Below are positions 41,689-54,130 of a DNA stretch of 64,000 nt, piece after piece (the stretch's first letter is position 1; every line of letters starts with the position of its first letter). Location of the stretch: positions 248,001 through 312,000 of the forward strand of contig NQMI01000022.1 of assembly GCA_002270565.1 (NCBI GenBank), in the 5' to 3' direction. The notes under the pieces were generated by a model. That model worked only from the letters and a program-made list of their open reading frames with translations. It did not search any database and was not told where the DNA came from. This DNA is from Stenocarpella maydis (Eukaryota > Ascomycota > Sordariomycetes > Diaporthales > Diaporthaceae). Both the position numbers and the translations under genes were made by a program.

Positions 41689-44537
41689 TCATGCCGACGT
41701 CCCGTCAAAAGACACCCTCCGGCTGACCACACGGCTTCTGACGCTTGTGTCCCGACTGATAGCCCTCCTGATCTCTGCATCCTCCTCTTCCTCATCGTCC
41801 AACTGCTCCTTGGGCAACCTGACAGCGCGATCGAGGGCCACCGGCAAGCCACGGTGTCTCCCTCTTATCATGACCAGCACCATGACAACCTTGCTGCCCG
41901 TATAAAAACCTCCGCTAAAGCTGTAGGCCTGGTTAGGCAGGCCCAGTGAAAGCCCTATGTTCGTGTACCCGCTCACAACCTCGAACATGATATTGAAGAC
42001 GCTGTACGTCTCTGGGTCAAGGAGGCTGTGCTTCGTCTCGATAACTGCAATGAGAAACATGGCGAGGGCCATCCACCAGATATCGTGGGAAAGCTGGCTT
42101 CTGACGTGCTGGGAGACAAGGTCGACTTCTCCTTCGTTCTTGCTAGATATGGACGTGATTGTCGCCGAAGATGAGTTGGACGGCGCTGGAGGGGAGCCGA
42201 TGTTGGGCGTGACGTGGAAGAAAGCACTTCTTGATGCACCCCCGTTTACACGACCTGGCCGCCGTGGGGCGCTGACGCCCACGCCTTGAAAACCTGTCAT
42301 GCGCCGCTGGATCTGGCGCCCGACAAAGGCAGTTCCACGTCGGCCAACCTGAGCCAGTTTCTTGATGGATCTGGTGGACATGCTCGAAGCCTGGGAAAAG
42401 GCCGAGGTGGGTGAAAAAGGCCCATTGTTTCCCTGTTGTGACGCGGACAGCAATGTCTGAGCAGCAAACTGGACATTGTCTTTCCCCCCAGGGTCTGCCT
42501 TCTCGTCACTGGCAGGATCGTCGTCTCCAGCGTAAATCCCGAGCGATCTTTCCTCGTACACGTTCGAGTTTCGCATTGTGATTGTACCTGGGTAGGTCTC
42601 CAAGTACATAATCACCAGCCAGAGCACCTGGATGTCAAAGTAGACGGCAGAGGGGCTGATTATGGCGAAACCCCCAGACCAAATTGCTTTGAGACGATTA
42701 GTGAGTGTATAAATTTTACGGTGATCGAAGGACCAGACGTACATATAGACTGAAAAAGCATGTTGAACACCCGCTCGCCAGAAGGATCTGTGTCGAGGGC
42801 TGAATTTCCGATACTCAGGACCAATAACGCAATCCAGTCTGCCGCCACGAGAACAACCAGCATCGCCACGAGCAACCACGTTGGCCTCGAGGGAAAGAGC
42901 ATCGTGTATACCCGGCGCGGGTATTTGAGGGTGAAGTCGAGGGTCTCTTTTGTTATAGCATAGTCTTGCTCATTTGTCCCGTATTTCAGGACCTGAGCCA
43001 TGGACCAGAGGATCAGCCTCAGGAAAGCTGGGAATGCCGCGCTTCCAGCAAGCATGAGGAAGACTGTGACCACCAAGAGGAACCACCCGCTCTCGAAGGC
43101 CGCGATGCCAGCATCCAAGAGGGTCAGACCGCCGTTGTTGAACGCGGAAATCGCAATGAAAACACCGGTCCACCAGGGGTTCTGTGCGTTTTCTCCAGCG
43201 GCCGAGGGGTTGTTGACAGCAATCCAGGCACCGAGGGCGATGGCACCGAGGAGCTGCCAGAGGACGAAGTAGACCGTTACGGTGGCGATGAGGAGCTTGA
43301 TCGCGCGGTACTCAACGCCGCCGAGGTATTCGCGCTCGCGCGCTGTCAGGTTGTGGAACTGTCCGTTGCGGCCAACATTGACCTTGTTCTGTTTCAGAAA
43401 GGCGTCGATGCTGAAGGACTGCTCCTGGTCCGGCCGGGACGGGCGCTCATTCCTGGCATCCTGGCTGGCCGAAGTCTTCTGCCTGGTTATCTGCGGGCTG
43501 CCGCGCTGGTACGCACTCGATACCCCAAGTCCCGTTGCTTGGCTGGGCTCACCCTCAGTAATAGGTTCTAGGAACTTGATGCTTCTCCCGCCGGGGCTCA
43601 TGGGCGTCTCGGATGAGCTGGCCTTTGGCGGGGCCAAGAAGGGGCTTTTCGCGGCCTCCAAATCAACCTGTGCCCTTTTCTCAGCCAGTTCACTTGGTGT
43701 TGGCGACTTCGACTTCAGCGACGAATTGATTGTCTCGGGCGATTCCACAATCTTGGTGCCCATGCCCGTCATTTCAGCTTGATCCCGGTCGCGAGTGCGC
43801 ACGCTTCGAAACTTGCGTGATTTAGATTCAGTCTTGTCGCGGGAGCGAAATGTAGACATGACTGGCAAGCCAAACATGGCGCCTGCCATTCCGACTACTG
43901 CCCCAGTCGCCTTCATCTTGCGGTCTCTTTCAGCCTGCACGATATCCTTGAAGCGTCTTTCGAAGACGTACATGCGGAATACAAGCGCTGATACACGTCA
44001 ATCACCTGCCTCCGGCCCTACAAGTAATAAATACATTGTGGGAAATTCCAAAGCACGAGGCTGGAGAGCTGTAGCAGGAGAAGATTTATACTGACTGAAG
44101 ACTGATATCATGATCGGATTCCCCAGCATGAGGAGAATTGCCAAGATAACCTGCTGGCCGGTCGACATTACTGTCACATGGTTGTCAGCGCCCTGTTCCT
44201 CGAGTCGTACCAAATTATCTTCACACTGACCACTTATGTTGACCGTGTTGAGGCCTGCAGAGGTGAGGGCAGAAAACGCCATAAACAAGCTGTCCCAGAA
44301 GCCAATGCTCAATGCGGGATGAGAGGCGCCCCAGAAGATAAGGGTTGAAACGAGTCCGATGACGAGGAAATAAGCATAGTGGATAGTAATGTAGTTGACT
44401 GGTGGCAGCCACGGCTTGATACTTGTGCCCAGGTCGGACAGGCCGCTCTGGATCCTCTCCCAGCGGTTGAAGTCGACGCGGATAGTGATATTATCACTGC
44501 CGCCTTTGTTGGGCCGTGTCCTGTCCAGGAGTCCCAT
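41689..44537 (-). CDS. Trk-type potassium transporter
   Basis: Exons 44537-44231, 44170-44096, 43987-42743 and 42686-41689; product 874 residues. Junctions were checked by family fit: GLNTVNIS-VMSTGQQVIL, NPIMISVF-TLVFRMYVFERRF, and MLFQSIS-IWSGGFAIISPSAVYFDIQVL. The N-terminus has LPPVNYITIHYAYF, as in fungal Trk proteins. The four pore-loop glycines are visible in TSAGLN, NNGGLT, WSGGFA and TNIGLS. A long hydrophilic cytosolic loop of about 200 residues (Ser-, Pro- and Lys-rich) lies between the first and second membrane-pore units. A smaller Ser-rich insertion follows the NVYEERSLGIY segment. Takes up potassium at the plasma membrane. The first ATG with a good context (gccATGg) is used. 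A frame-preserving 60-base intron is noted in the findings. Confidence 0.9.
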
Positions 44538-45698
44538 GGCGACGACTTGCTTCAGTTTGATACCTGTTGACCGGGTCGCTGCATCAAGAAGCACGTCTAG
44601 CTAGAGTGGGCCTGGAACTAGGGGGGCTCACGAGCAGCTTCTCATCTTGTTCAAATACATGACTGGGATGGCCCACTTTGTGCGATGGTGTTGGTGGCCA
44701 ACAAGGCCTTCTTTTGGCAGACATATTTAGTGTGTGGATTTCCAGCGATGGAGGACGGGAATAGGTGCAGATTGATCCCATTGAGCCAGCAAGGATCGCT
44801 GGCTGCATGGCGGCGGCCGCCAGAAGCTCAGAAAGATGGATCATAGTCAACGTTGGTGGTTCTGGTCTAGGCGTATTAAGCACTGCCCCCGGGCTCGAGG
44901 CCCATATAAGCTGACATCAAGCTAACACTTTTGCATATTACAAGTGCGTTGTTTGTGTTAGTGGTGGCCGCCATGACAGGCCAAATACCTGCCCACCAAG
45001 GAAAAAACGTGGGCACCGGTGGATTTGTTCGCGACCGTCTTGCGCGGCCATGGCGTGCGGCGCTCTGTTTCACCCGCCGACCTGGAATAGGCCAGCCCCC
45101 AATTATAGCGATTATCTCGTCTTCAAGTTGCCCAACAGCCACTGCCGTCTGGCAGGAAGACGGCGAATCCGCTCAGCGCTTCTCATCCGCGCCGAGGAAA
45201 GACGTGGTTAGCCAGACAGGCAGACGCTTGGCCACAGGGCGACCACACCAGCCGTCCTAAAGTAGAATACGGTATAGGCCATCAGCCCCTGTTCGGCTCC
45301 TGGACTCGGTATACCACTCTTAACTATAAGCCTGACAGGCACTTGGAGCCGGCAGCTTATCAGATGGGCTGGTTCCCAAGGACTTCGGGCATGACTGAGC
45401 CGAGGTCGCACTTCATCCGTAGTTAGTGGCTGGGACTAGTTATCTGTGGAGTCAACTGGTCAACCACTGGACATTCGTTCAGGGCCAAAGGGCGAAGTTA
45501 AACTTAACTATGTAACGTTCATCGGTGCTCAAGGTTTCTGCTGTTCAGGCGGAGCGATGACCCCGGGATGCAACCAGCCATGCAGGTGGAACCTGACCAT
45601 CTACACTAGAAAACCACGATGGGCAACTCTCGGCTTATGGGCGTCTTGTGCACATGTTGGCATCTTGGCGCTGTCGAAGATTCACTCTCAACATCATC
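44538..45698. other. Divergent promoter region
   Basis: About 1.15 kb between the Trk gene and the secreted glycosidase-like gene. No other gene supported. Confidence 0.5.
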
Positions 45699-47497
45699 AT
45701 GTGGTATCAATCTGAATTATCTGGATTAATATGGCCGTCTCTACTGAGTGTGTTACTGGTCGTCAATCAAGCGTCCGCCCAGTTCAACAACCCCGCAGGT
45801 GTCGATATATGGTGCGGCAAGGCCTATCGACCGACGTGAGTATTGGTGCAGTTGCTTTTACAAGCCATGTCCGTGAAGGCTCACAACAAGACAGCAATTC
45901 ATCCTTCAACCCAGGTGGCTCGTTTGAAGAACCTGCGAGATCAAGCCACCCCCTGCTCAGATTCACCGCGAAACCACGCATGACCATCTATCTTGACACA
46001 GACGACAATGCTGCTCTGCTTATAGGTGCCGAGGTGTCGTACCAGCTAGGCCAACCCATCAGCGCATCTTCCATCACCAGCCCGCCACAAAAGCTCCAGG
46101 TCACTGTGCTTGCGGGCAACACGTCATTGGGATCGGCTCTCTTGGACGTTGGGTCGATTGAAAATGAGGTCCCCATCGCACTCAGTGGCCTTGTTCCCAG
46201 GCTGGATGCCTACAACCTGACAGTGACTGCAGAAATGGCGAATTCGACCGTGTATTCGACGAGTACTGCCTTCTCGTATCTCCCATACCCTGAAGACTAC
46301 GGGAGCGTGGCAAGGTTGGATAATTTGTACGGAGGCATCTACGCGCAGAGAGGGAAGGCCGGCCCCTGGGAGGCCATATTTCCTTATACATATTATGTGC
46401 AATGGACCCTCTACTGGGATACCAACGTCTCTACACTGGACGAGTTTGCCTCTTTCGGATTCAACCTGGTTCACATCGTCCCAACCGGTTCCCTTGGCGA
46501 GCAGCCGTTTCCATGGGCCCAATTCCAGCCGTATCTTGACCGAGCGGCGGAATTAGGTCTGTGGCTGCAATACGATGTTATATGGCAGCCGGATAATTCG
46601 ACCGAAATGATAGAGCAGGTCACAGCCCTGCGCACTCACCCTAGCATATTAAGCTGGTATCAGAGCGACGAGCCAGACGGGAAGGGCAACCCTGTCAACT
46701 CCACCGGCCTCGCATACCGGAAGATCAAGGAGCTCGACCCCTATCACCCTGTCAGCCTCGCTCTGAACTGCGAGAACTTCTACTATCGGGAATATGCTGC
46801 CGGTGCTGACATTATCGCGCCCGACGTTTACCCGATTTCGACCGACACCTCCTATTCGACAGTCTATGGCACAGTCTGTAACACAACTTACGGCTGCTGT
46901 GGTTGCGACAACTGCGGGATCGGCCCCACGGTCTTTGCTGACATTCCAAACCGGCTCGACGAGTTCCGGCGCAGGGACGAGCTGATCGGCTGGGAGAAGA
47001 CGCAGTGGTTCGCGCCCCAGGCATTCGGAAACGAGACCTTCTGGACGAGGTACCCGACCGCCCCCGAGCTAGACGTGATGACGCTGCTTGCAGTCAACCA
47101 CGGCGCCAAGGGGCTAACTGCCTGGGATTATCCGACGACCTCCGAGCTCTTCAACCTCACCCGAGACATGGCTGCGCTTTTCACAGACCCGACAGCAGCC
47201 GGCTTCTTCCTCGGCGCCCCGAGGTACCAGGACCTCGTGGTTGCAGGTTCTGATGATCTCGATGCTGCGGTATGGGTGGATGAGGCCCGTGGGCAGGCAA
47301 TGATCAGTGTAGTGAGCCTGAGTTATCATGACATTGCTGTGCCTGTCTCTATCGCCCTGCCGGGTCGGATCACTGCCTTGACTGTGGGAACAGGCCTCTG
47401 GGGGCAAGGTGGCTGGACAGTTGGAATCGATGGAACTGTGGTCAAGGAAGGCGTAGGTGCCCTTTCGACGGCTGTATTTTTGGTCAATATCCGATGA
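45699..47497 (+). CDS. Secreted TIM-barrel glycoside hydrolase-like protein, unclassified
   Basis: Exons 45699-45835 and 45895-47497; the 59-base intron (gtgagt..agacag) is phase 2 and the product is 579 residues. Exon 1 gives a signal peptide (about residues 1-28, ending NQASAQ) and then FNNPAGVDIWCGKAYRPT. Exon 2 continues NSSFNPGGSFEEP, then PRMTIYL. Residues up to about 190 form a beta-rich domain with many N-glycosylation sites. A TIM barrel follows: LYGGIYAQRGKAGPW, FNLVHIVPTG, WLQYDVIWQPD, HPSILSWYQSDEPDGKG (a Glu at a typical acid/base place), DIIAPDVYPI, and GAKGLTAWDYPTT. A Cys-rich insert (GCCGCDNC) is present. I know similar proteins as hypothetical fungal glycosidases with a GH-like catalytic core, but no substrate. 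166 bases separate its stop from the convergent permease gene. Confidence 0.82.
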
Positions 47498-47662
47498 CCT
47501 GGCGGCTTTCCATAAGCCACTGGAACGAACACCATGTCTGAAAAATAGTGTCAGGAAGACTTGATGCATTCTTGCTCAGTTACCGAACCTGCTCACGGAG
47601 AACTTCTAGATATACAGAGCTGTGATGCACTCCGTTCCCAACAGCTAGGATTTCGGATCTAA

Positions 47663-49403
47663 CTAGTAGACGTATCTGAAGTTGGGGTTCTTCTTGTCCG
47701 TTATGTCCTCGAAGGCATGCACAAATGCGTCGTCATGGGCCTCGTGGACGCCCTCGGCGGCCAGCCGATCACGCTTCTTATTCTGTGTGGTCAAATACCA
47801 ACGCAAAAGGATGATGTCAACGACAAGCAGTGCATAACAGCCCAGATGAGTAGCAAAGGCAATGAAGTAGCGGGGCCCATCCCATGACAAAAAGACCTGA
47901 GGCCCTGCAGGTAAATGACAAGGTCAGCCATCAAGCAGACGAGAGTTATTATAGACAGGCGACGACTTACCGACCGCGTTCCCGACGGACCAAATTATGA
48001 AGTTGAGCGCAATCGCGGCTGACTTCTTGGTCTGCCCGGCTACGTTCCGAGAGATCATGGACAGCGACAAGGTTTGAGCAGCCCAGAAGGAGAAAGTGAT
48101 ATAGTAGCAAATGAGCAGCCCAACATGCTGGGCAAAGGTCTCCAGGGGGACAACCATCAGGCATATGGTGCCTGCGAAGCATCTGTGAGGCGGGGGACAT
48201 TAGCCTTGTACACAAGTGATGGATTGAACAATGGTACACTTACGGGAGGACGAAGCCCAACATGACAAGCAAGTTTTGCCCAGTCTTCTTGACAATCCAC
48301 AGAGACCCCAGGAGGACGCTAATGATATAAAAGCCAAGCACCATGGCCAGAAGCTGAGTCTGAAGGGTGGAGAAGCCAAGGCTCTTGATAATGATGCCCT
48401 GGAATGCGCCCAGGCCGGACGTCGGCAGGGTAGTACAGAGCGCGATGAGGCAGTACCCCCAGACCTGTGGGTCTAAGACGGCTTCGATGAGCTGGTCGAC
48501 CTTGAAGGTGCGGTTCTGAACACCGGTCTGGTTGTCTCGCACGCGCTCAACCATGAGATGCTTGTCTTCCTCGGAAAAGCACTTGGCCCGCATCGGGCTG
48601 TCTGGCATGTACCAGCCAACAAAGATGCCGAAAAAGACAGAAATAATACCATAGATCATGAACAGCCATTGCCAGGACTTGAGGGGGCCGGTGGTGATGA
48701 GTGAGAAGCAGTAAGCAAGCAACCCGCCCACGATCTGTTGCGCACCGTTCATCATGTACCAATATGTGACGCGGGCAGCCTGTTCCTCTCGTCGGTACCA
48801 TATGGAAGACAGCAAGACGAAGGCGGGCTGGCAGGCTGACTCAAACAGGCCGAGCAGTGTGCGGACAATGACGAGGCCAAGGAAGTTGTGACAAACGGCC
48901 GTGCAGGCAAGCACTACGCCCCAGGCCATGATGCTGAAGCTGAGGTATTTGGCGATGGGCACCCGGGCGATGGTCCAGTTCTGGGGATACTCGACGATGA
49001 GGATCGTGATGTAAATGCAAGTAGTGAGCCATGAATAGTCCTGGCCGGTCAAGTTGGTGTCTTCACGGATGCCCATTATGGAGGCAAAGCTCAAAGTGCC
49101 CTTGTCGATGGCCTGGAGGAAATAGGTCGCGACCATGACCGAGAGGACGCGCTTGTCGATCATCTTGAGGAGTTGGGCGTTCTTCTCGGGTGAGATTTCG
49201 ATGCGAACGTCCGAGACATATTGAGCGAGCTCCTTGTCGACCTTGGAGAAGTTCTGCTGGTCCTTGGCGAACTCGACCTCGTCTGCGGACAAGACGCGCT
49301 CAACCTTGTCGGGAGAGCCATCCTGCCGTGGTCCAGTGTTGGAGCTCGTGGCCATGTTGGAGCTGCTTGCGATGTCTTCCTTGGGGCTGCCTGATGCTAC
49401 CAT
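47663..49403 (-). CDS. MFS permease of the Dal5/anion:cation symporter (ACS) family
   Basis: Exons 49403-48244, 48182-47971 and 47904-47663; introns of 61 and 66 bases; product 537 residues with 12 predicted membrane segments. Junctions read GFVLP-CFAGTICLMVVPLE and WSVGNAVG-PQVFLSWDGPRYF, as in Dal5-type proteins. Other family marks are DKGTLSFASIMGI, TYFLQAIDK, YPQNWTIAR, RTLLGLFESACQPAF, YRREEQAARVTYWYMMNG, and MPDSPMRAKCFSEEDK. Members import organic anions: allantoate, nicotinate, pantothenate and biotin in fungi, hexuronates in bacterial ACS relatives. The substrate here is unknown. The gene is divergent from the GH105 gene. Two HGATAR sites (49470-49475, 49564-49569) lie close upstream. 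The first real ATG is at 49403; the frame is open slightly further. Confidence 0.9.
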
Positions 49404-50546
49404 GCTGTGTTGACCTTGGTTTGCCACGTCTGAAGAAGGGTAAGCCCAGGCGAGTGGCAGAGGCAGGCCAGATAAAAAGGAGCAAGAGGGCTGGCAGACA
49501 GCTACGAGAGAGAGAGGCGGAACGGGCGAGCCTTGGGCGTCATCACTGGATTCGAATTGCTAGTTATCTACCAACAGACTTTACCCCGGACGACACTGGA
49601 TTTGACTTCCCCAGACCCCACAGAGTATGGAGACTGAGTAGCATTGACTTTCTGGGGGGTCGAGGCGGCCATTGGCCCGCTATGCCGTGCTTGGTGACAC
49701 CGTCCGGGTGGGAGGGCGTCGCTGCCCTGACCCGGTAAAGGCCGGGGAGGGATCATCCTCCCTGTAGACATTAGCGACTCACCATCGTTGCCACGTACTG
49801 ATTTCTTCTGGGGTGACGGAGAGAAAGTGACATGTCGGCCGAGCGTGGTGTTCGCCTCCCCCCAAGATCACCACAGCCTGCCCACAGCCTCCCGCCTGCC
49901 TGGTGCTTGCTGGGCCGCTGTTCTCGTATTGGCGTTGACCCTGCGAGACTGTTGGAATTCAGGACAGCTGTCATGCCCAGGTTCCACTCGGCGATGCGCC
50001 CGAGTCCATCGTCCGGGATTCGTCCCCGCGGGGAAATGGGTCCAAAGGAATGCAGAAAACCGGGGCGTTCGATATCAACCGACCCGGGATACTTATGTAG
50101 AGCCTCCGAGCTTGGTTTTCTTGGGCCCGTCTTGGTGCCAAGGCTTTCACGGGTAGAGATTACTTGGCCATCGCCTCCAAGTTCAACCCTGGCGACTCCG
50201 TCGTCGTCGGTGCAGTTCGGACCGAGCTATGCCCAGCAGGTTCTCCGCCACCACAACCTCGGTCTCTCATCATTCAGACGCAGGTGTGTTGGACCGCGAG
50301 GACGCTCCACCCCATGCGCAACGGATTGGCTGCATATGTACTGTGCATGGTACATTGTTGCTCACTATTGAGGGGCTGCAACCAGACGCTCCGAGTTGCA
50401 CTGGCCCTGCTTTGCCTCCGTTCCGAACTCCATCGCTCCGGTCGAGCACACCTTCTTTCACAGCATCACGTGCCCCCCTTGACGGCCCAAGAGGCTCGCA
50501 GCCAGCGTCGCTGTCTTGACCAAGTGTCTTTGCACATTCATACAAG
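49404..50546. promoter_or_regulatory. Shared divergent promoter of permease and GH105 gene
   Basis: 1.14 kb between two divergent starts. It contains AGATAA at 49470-49475, AGATAA on the minus strand at 49564-49569, and a CGG-N6-CCG inverted repeat at 49733-49744 (a spacing bound by Zn2Cys6 factors such as Ppr1 and UaY). No gene supported; the Pro/Arg-rich frames here look non-coding. Confidence 0.45.
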
Positions 50547-51804
50547 ATGCCTGCCGAGATACAGGGGATCAGGTCCAGCGATGTTCATGCCAAGATCAAG
50601 CTGTTGATCGATGGCATGGTCAACATCAGAGACGAGACCGGCGAATTCCTCCTGAAACTCGACGACGGCCGTGTCATCGACACCAAGGGCTGGAACGATT
50701 GGGAATGGACCCACGGTATCGGTCTCTACGGGATTTGGCAATACTACGAGTTGACAGGCGACGAGAAATGCCTCGAGATCATCGAGGCCTGGTTCGCCAA
50801 CCGCTTCGCTGCTGGTGGGACAACAAAAAACATCAACACCATGGCAGTGTTCCTGACGCTGGCATACGTGTACGAAAAGACAAGGAACCCAACTTACCTA
50901 CCGTGGTTGGATAGCTGGGCTGAGTGGGCATATCATGATCTTGATCGGACGAAATTCGGGGGGATGCAGCACGTCACCTACGTCAGCCTGCACGAAGGCC
51001 AGCTATGGGATGACACGCTGATGATGACTGTCCTTCCACTGGCCAAGATTGGTCTGGTGCTGAACAGGCCTCACTATGTTGCTGAGGCTAAGAAGCAATT
51101 CATCGTTCACTGCCAGTATCTGTTCGACACCAAGACAGGCCTGTTCTTTCACGGCTGGGAATTCTACAAGGACGGCGCCAGGCAGGGGAAACTGGGGCAC
51201 AACTTCGCCGAGGCAAGATGGGCTAGGGGCAACAGCTGGTTGACCATTGTGATCCCCGAGTTCATTGAGCTGCTGAACCTCGATGTCGCAACAGACCCTA
51301 TCGGATCGCACCTCCGGGACGTGCTCGAGGCCCAATGCGCGGCCCTCTCATCGCTACAAGCCCCCACAGGCCTCTGGAGGACACTGCTCGATATCCCAGA
51401 AGATGAGGGTTCCTATCCGGAAGCCAGCGCCACAGCGGGCTTTGCCTTTGGCATCCTCAAGTCCAGGCGCAAGCGTTATCTTGACCCGTCCACTCCTGTT
51501 TCCGCTCCTGAAGCCGATGACTGCCGGAAGCTGAAGAGCGCAAAGGCGGGAGGATATGACGAGGTTGCGATCAAAGCCATCAAAGCAGTCATCAATAATG
51601 TCGATGAGAATGGAGAGCTGCTCAACACCTCCTTCGGAACTGCCATGGGGTAAGTCGAGACAACGCCCTTTTCTATGGAGGCGTGCTAACGTGCGTGACA
51701 GCAACACACTACAGCACTACAAAGATATCCCCATCACGAGTATGCCATACGGCCAGGCCATGGCTATCATGGCTCTTGTTGAATTCTTGAGAGTGTATAT
51801 ATAG
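50547..51804 (+). CDS. GH105 unsaturated rhamnogalacturonyl hydrolase, intracellular
   Basis: Exons 50547-51649 and 51702-51804; the 52-base intron (gtaagt..gacag) is phase 2 and the product is 401 residues. The junction reads SFGTAMG-NTLQHYKDIPITSMPYGQAM. An (alpha/alpha)6 barrel is implied by repeated Trp-rich helices: GWNDWEWTHGIGLYGIWQYYE, HEGQLWDDTLMMTVLPLAKIG (WDDT at about residue 154), FFHGWEF, EARWARGNSWLTIV, and LLDIPEDEGSYPEASATAGFAFGI. These are standard GH105/YteR-like motifs. The enzyme hydrolyses the unsaturated galacturonic acid from short pectin fragments left by lyases. There is no signal peptide, so it should act in the cytosol on imported oligosaccharides. Divergent from a Dal5/ACS-type permease. 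Confidence 0.92.
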
Positions 51805-54130
51805 ACCTCAGTGAGGAGCGCCTAATAAGTCAGAGCCCAATACGTTTCTTGCTCATTCAGCTTTTGGTTGGGCGATGGAAAATGAGCAGCATGTGTGCAT
51901 ACTTGTGCTGATGTATCTGCATGTTTTCATGATAGTAGTTCATGCAACATGCATGTGTCCACGGCCGCAAAAAGAATTCACTAAGCGACTATGAGGTATG
52001 ACAGAGTACTTACCTAGGTAGTGTTAAGTTGCTGGTCCAAGATGGAGATTAGCCGCTTGTGCCGTGCAACGCGAATCCTAGTGCACCCGCGAACTCGGAC
52101 GAGTCCAGATGTACCATGGCGCCGTGAGACTCGCCAAGAGTGACAAGTTTCTGCTGGTCAGGTGGTATGCTTTTCGCGCGGCCAGCTGCACAAGGCCAGC
52201 CCACATGCTACTTGAGGCTGGGCTAAGTACCAGATGACACAAGCCGGGGTTTGGCCAAGAATATGCATCACTCGAGAAGCTGCAGCAGCAAAGCCACGGC
52301 GCTCTGCCTGGTCTCGAGACAGATGCCTTTAAGAAGACGTGTTAATATCTACACAGGGTCGCTGACGCACTCGGAGCCGATGTTACTTGGTTCTTGTAGC
52401 CGAGAACTGAATCGTGGCAGAACCGTCGGTCATCGAATCAATTACATTCAAAAATCTTTTGGCCGCGCGTCGCTTTGGTGTGTTTGCAGGAGTAATTTCC
52501 AAAACCGTGACCTGCCCAAGTGACGCGACGTGGAATCCGCACTTGAACATTGGGCTGGGTGCCCGCGAGGTGGGGAAAAGGTAACGTAGTAATCCATGAT
52601 GGTGGGAGGAAAAGGGGGCAGTGCGATTCGTCTGCCGACTGAATGTTTCCTCCGTACTTAAGCAATCACTGAGTTCTAGATTCGTCTAATGCCACTGAAC
52701 TAATCCTTATGAGGCGTCGCAGCGGCTGCAGCTACAATATTTCACGGATATACTATGACCTGGGTATGTATAGCCGACCGTCCTGGGAGTGAGGACGTTG
52801 AATCTTTGGTCCGAGGTTGGTTCCCCAAAATTTCTAGGACTGCAGTCTAGGGATATGTGTCACCTGCTCTTTGCGGATATCTCTTTTCACCTAGTCTCGA
52901 GCTCAAACCTGTGTTTACCACGGTCATTCAGGGCTTGCAGAAACTTGGTTTCATCTCATCTGAGATCGATAGATCAAGGAACCGCCACAATCCTTGGCAT
53001 TCCCAGTATATCGGCACCTACCTAAGTACCGGGTTTTTAGAAGGCTGGCCATCGCGTGCAGTGCCTCTGCCTGCTGAGCCTCCCCCACACCTATACCCGG
53101 CGTCACGAGCCATCGTCACACACTCCTCCCACGAGTATTTGACAGCTTTAGGACTGGCTGCTATTGGCTCCCGAGGAACTCATCTGCAGGAACAGGAGTA
53201 CAAGTCATCGGCACTCTCCACTGCAGACCCGGTTCGGTTGGCTCCTTTTACTACTTCGGGCAGAATGGCCGGTTCCATGTGCCGCAACTGGCTCCGGCAG
53301 GTGGCCAAAAGTCTGAGTAGCCGTCGGCCGGGCGCGCCACTGGCAAGCCTTCATTTAAGACTATATCCAATGAACATCGTGAACTTGCCATGACGTTGCC
53401 CCAGGCGGCCCCTCCAATTGGGACCTCTACCAATCACCCTTCCGCGAGACGTATCTCAAGACTGCTACTTGGGATTGTAGCACATGCATGTGCACTTTGC
53501 TTTGCGGCGCCCCATTGTGCTGAGATTGAACCGTCCTAATTTCCTCGGCCTGCCTCCTGACTTCCTATCAAGACTCACTACTCGAAAATATCGCCGTAAC
53601 AGATGCTTCTGGAATCACAAGGGGCCGGCATGCCCAGCTTTGATACTACCCCCCATACCAGGGCACCTGGACCGAACGTCCGCCTGGCCATGCTTGGCCG
53701 CTTGAAGGCGGCTTCGTTAGGACGATGTGTCTGGCATATGTCCAGGTCCTGCGTGAAAGGGGGTTTCACCCTGGAAGAATATTGCCCATGATTTTACTTG
53801 TCATTTTGACACTGGACTAATGATATTGATGATTCAATAAGAACAACTGGCACAATGTGACTTAGCCCGCTCAATGGCACACGCAAGAGTACGCCTTTCC
53901 GGCGATGCTTGCTCAGATGTGATATAAGTCTGCCATATCGCTTCCCAAATGAATGAATCCCATTTCTGTCTCCCAGAAAGCCTTCCCCAGCTCACCTGGT
54001 CGCGTGCCGGCATAATTCCGTCTTTTCGAGAACCGTAGAGACTCTCAAACTTCTTACATCATTACATATACTACACCTTTCGGTTAAGGAAATTACGCAC
54101 AGCCCCGGAACTAGAAACACAATATAGGCG
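51805..54130. other. Intergenic with a TACCTAGGTA palindrome
   Basis: About 2.3 kb. TACCTAGGTA occurs at 52011-52020. An open frame at 52857-53393 lacks an ATG at its start and any motif. No gene supported. Confidence 0.5.
52011..52020. repeat. Dispersed palindrome TACCTAGGTA
   Basis: Perfect 10-base palindrome, about 200 bases downstream of the GH105 stop. Confidence 0.7.

Noticed and set aside
44538..44594. Upstream extension of the Trk frame
   Set aside because: The extension begins with GTG rather than ATG; the ATG at 44537 has a good context and matches family length.
49832..50371. 179-residue ORF in the permease/GH105 promoter
   Set aside because: Pro/Arg/Ser-rich with equally long overlapping frames; treated as promoter DNA.
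52857..53393. 178-residue intergenic ORF
   Set aside because: Starts with GTG, not ATG, and has no domain, signal peptide or consistent codon bias.
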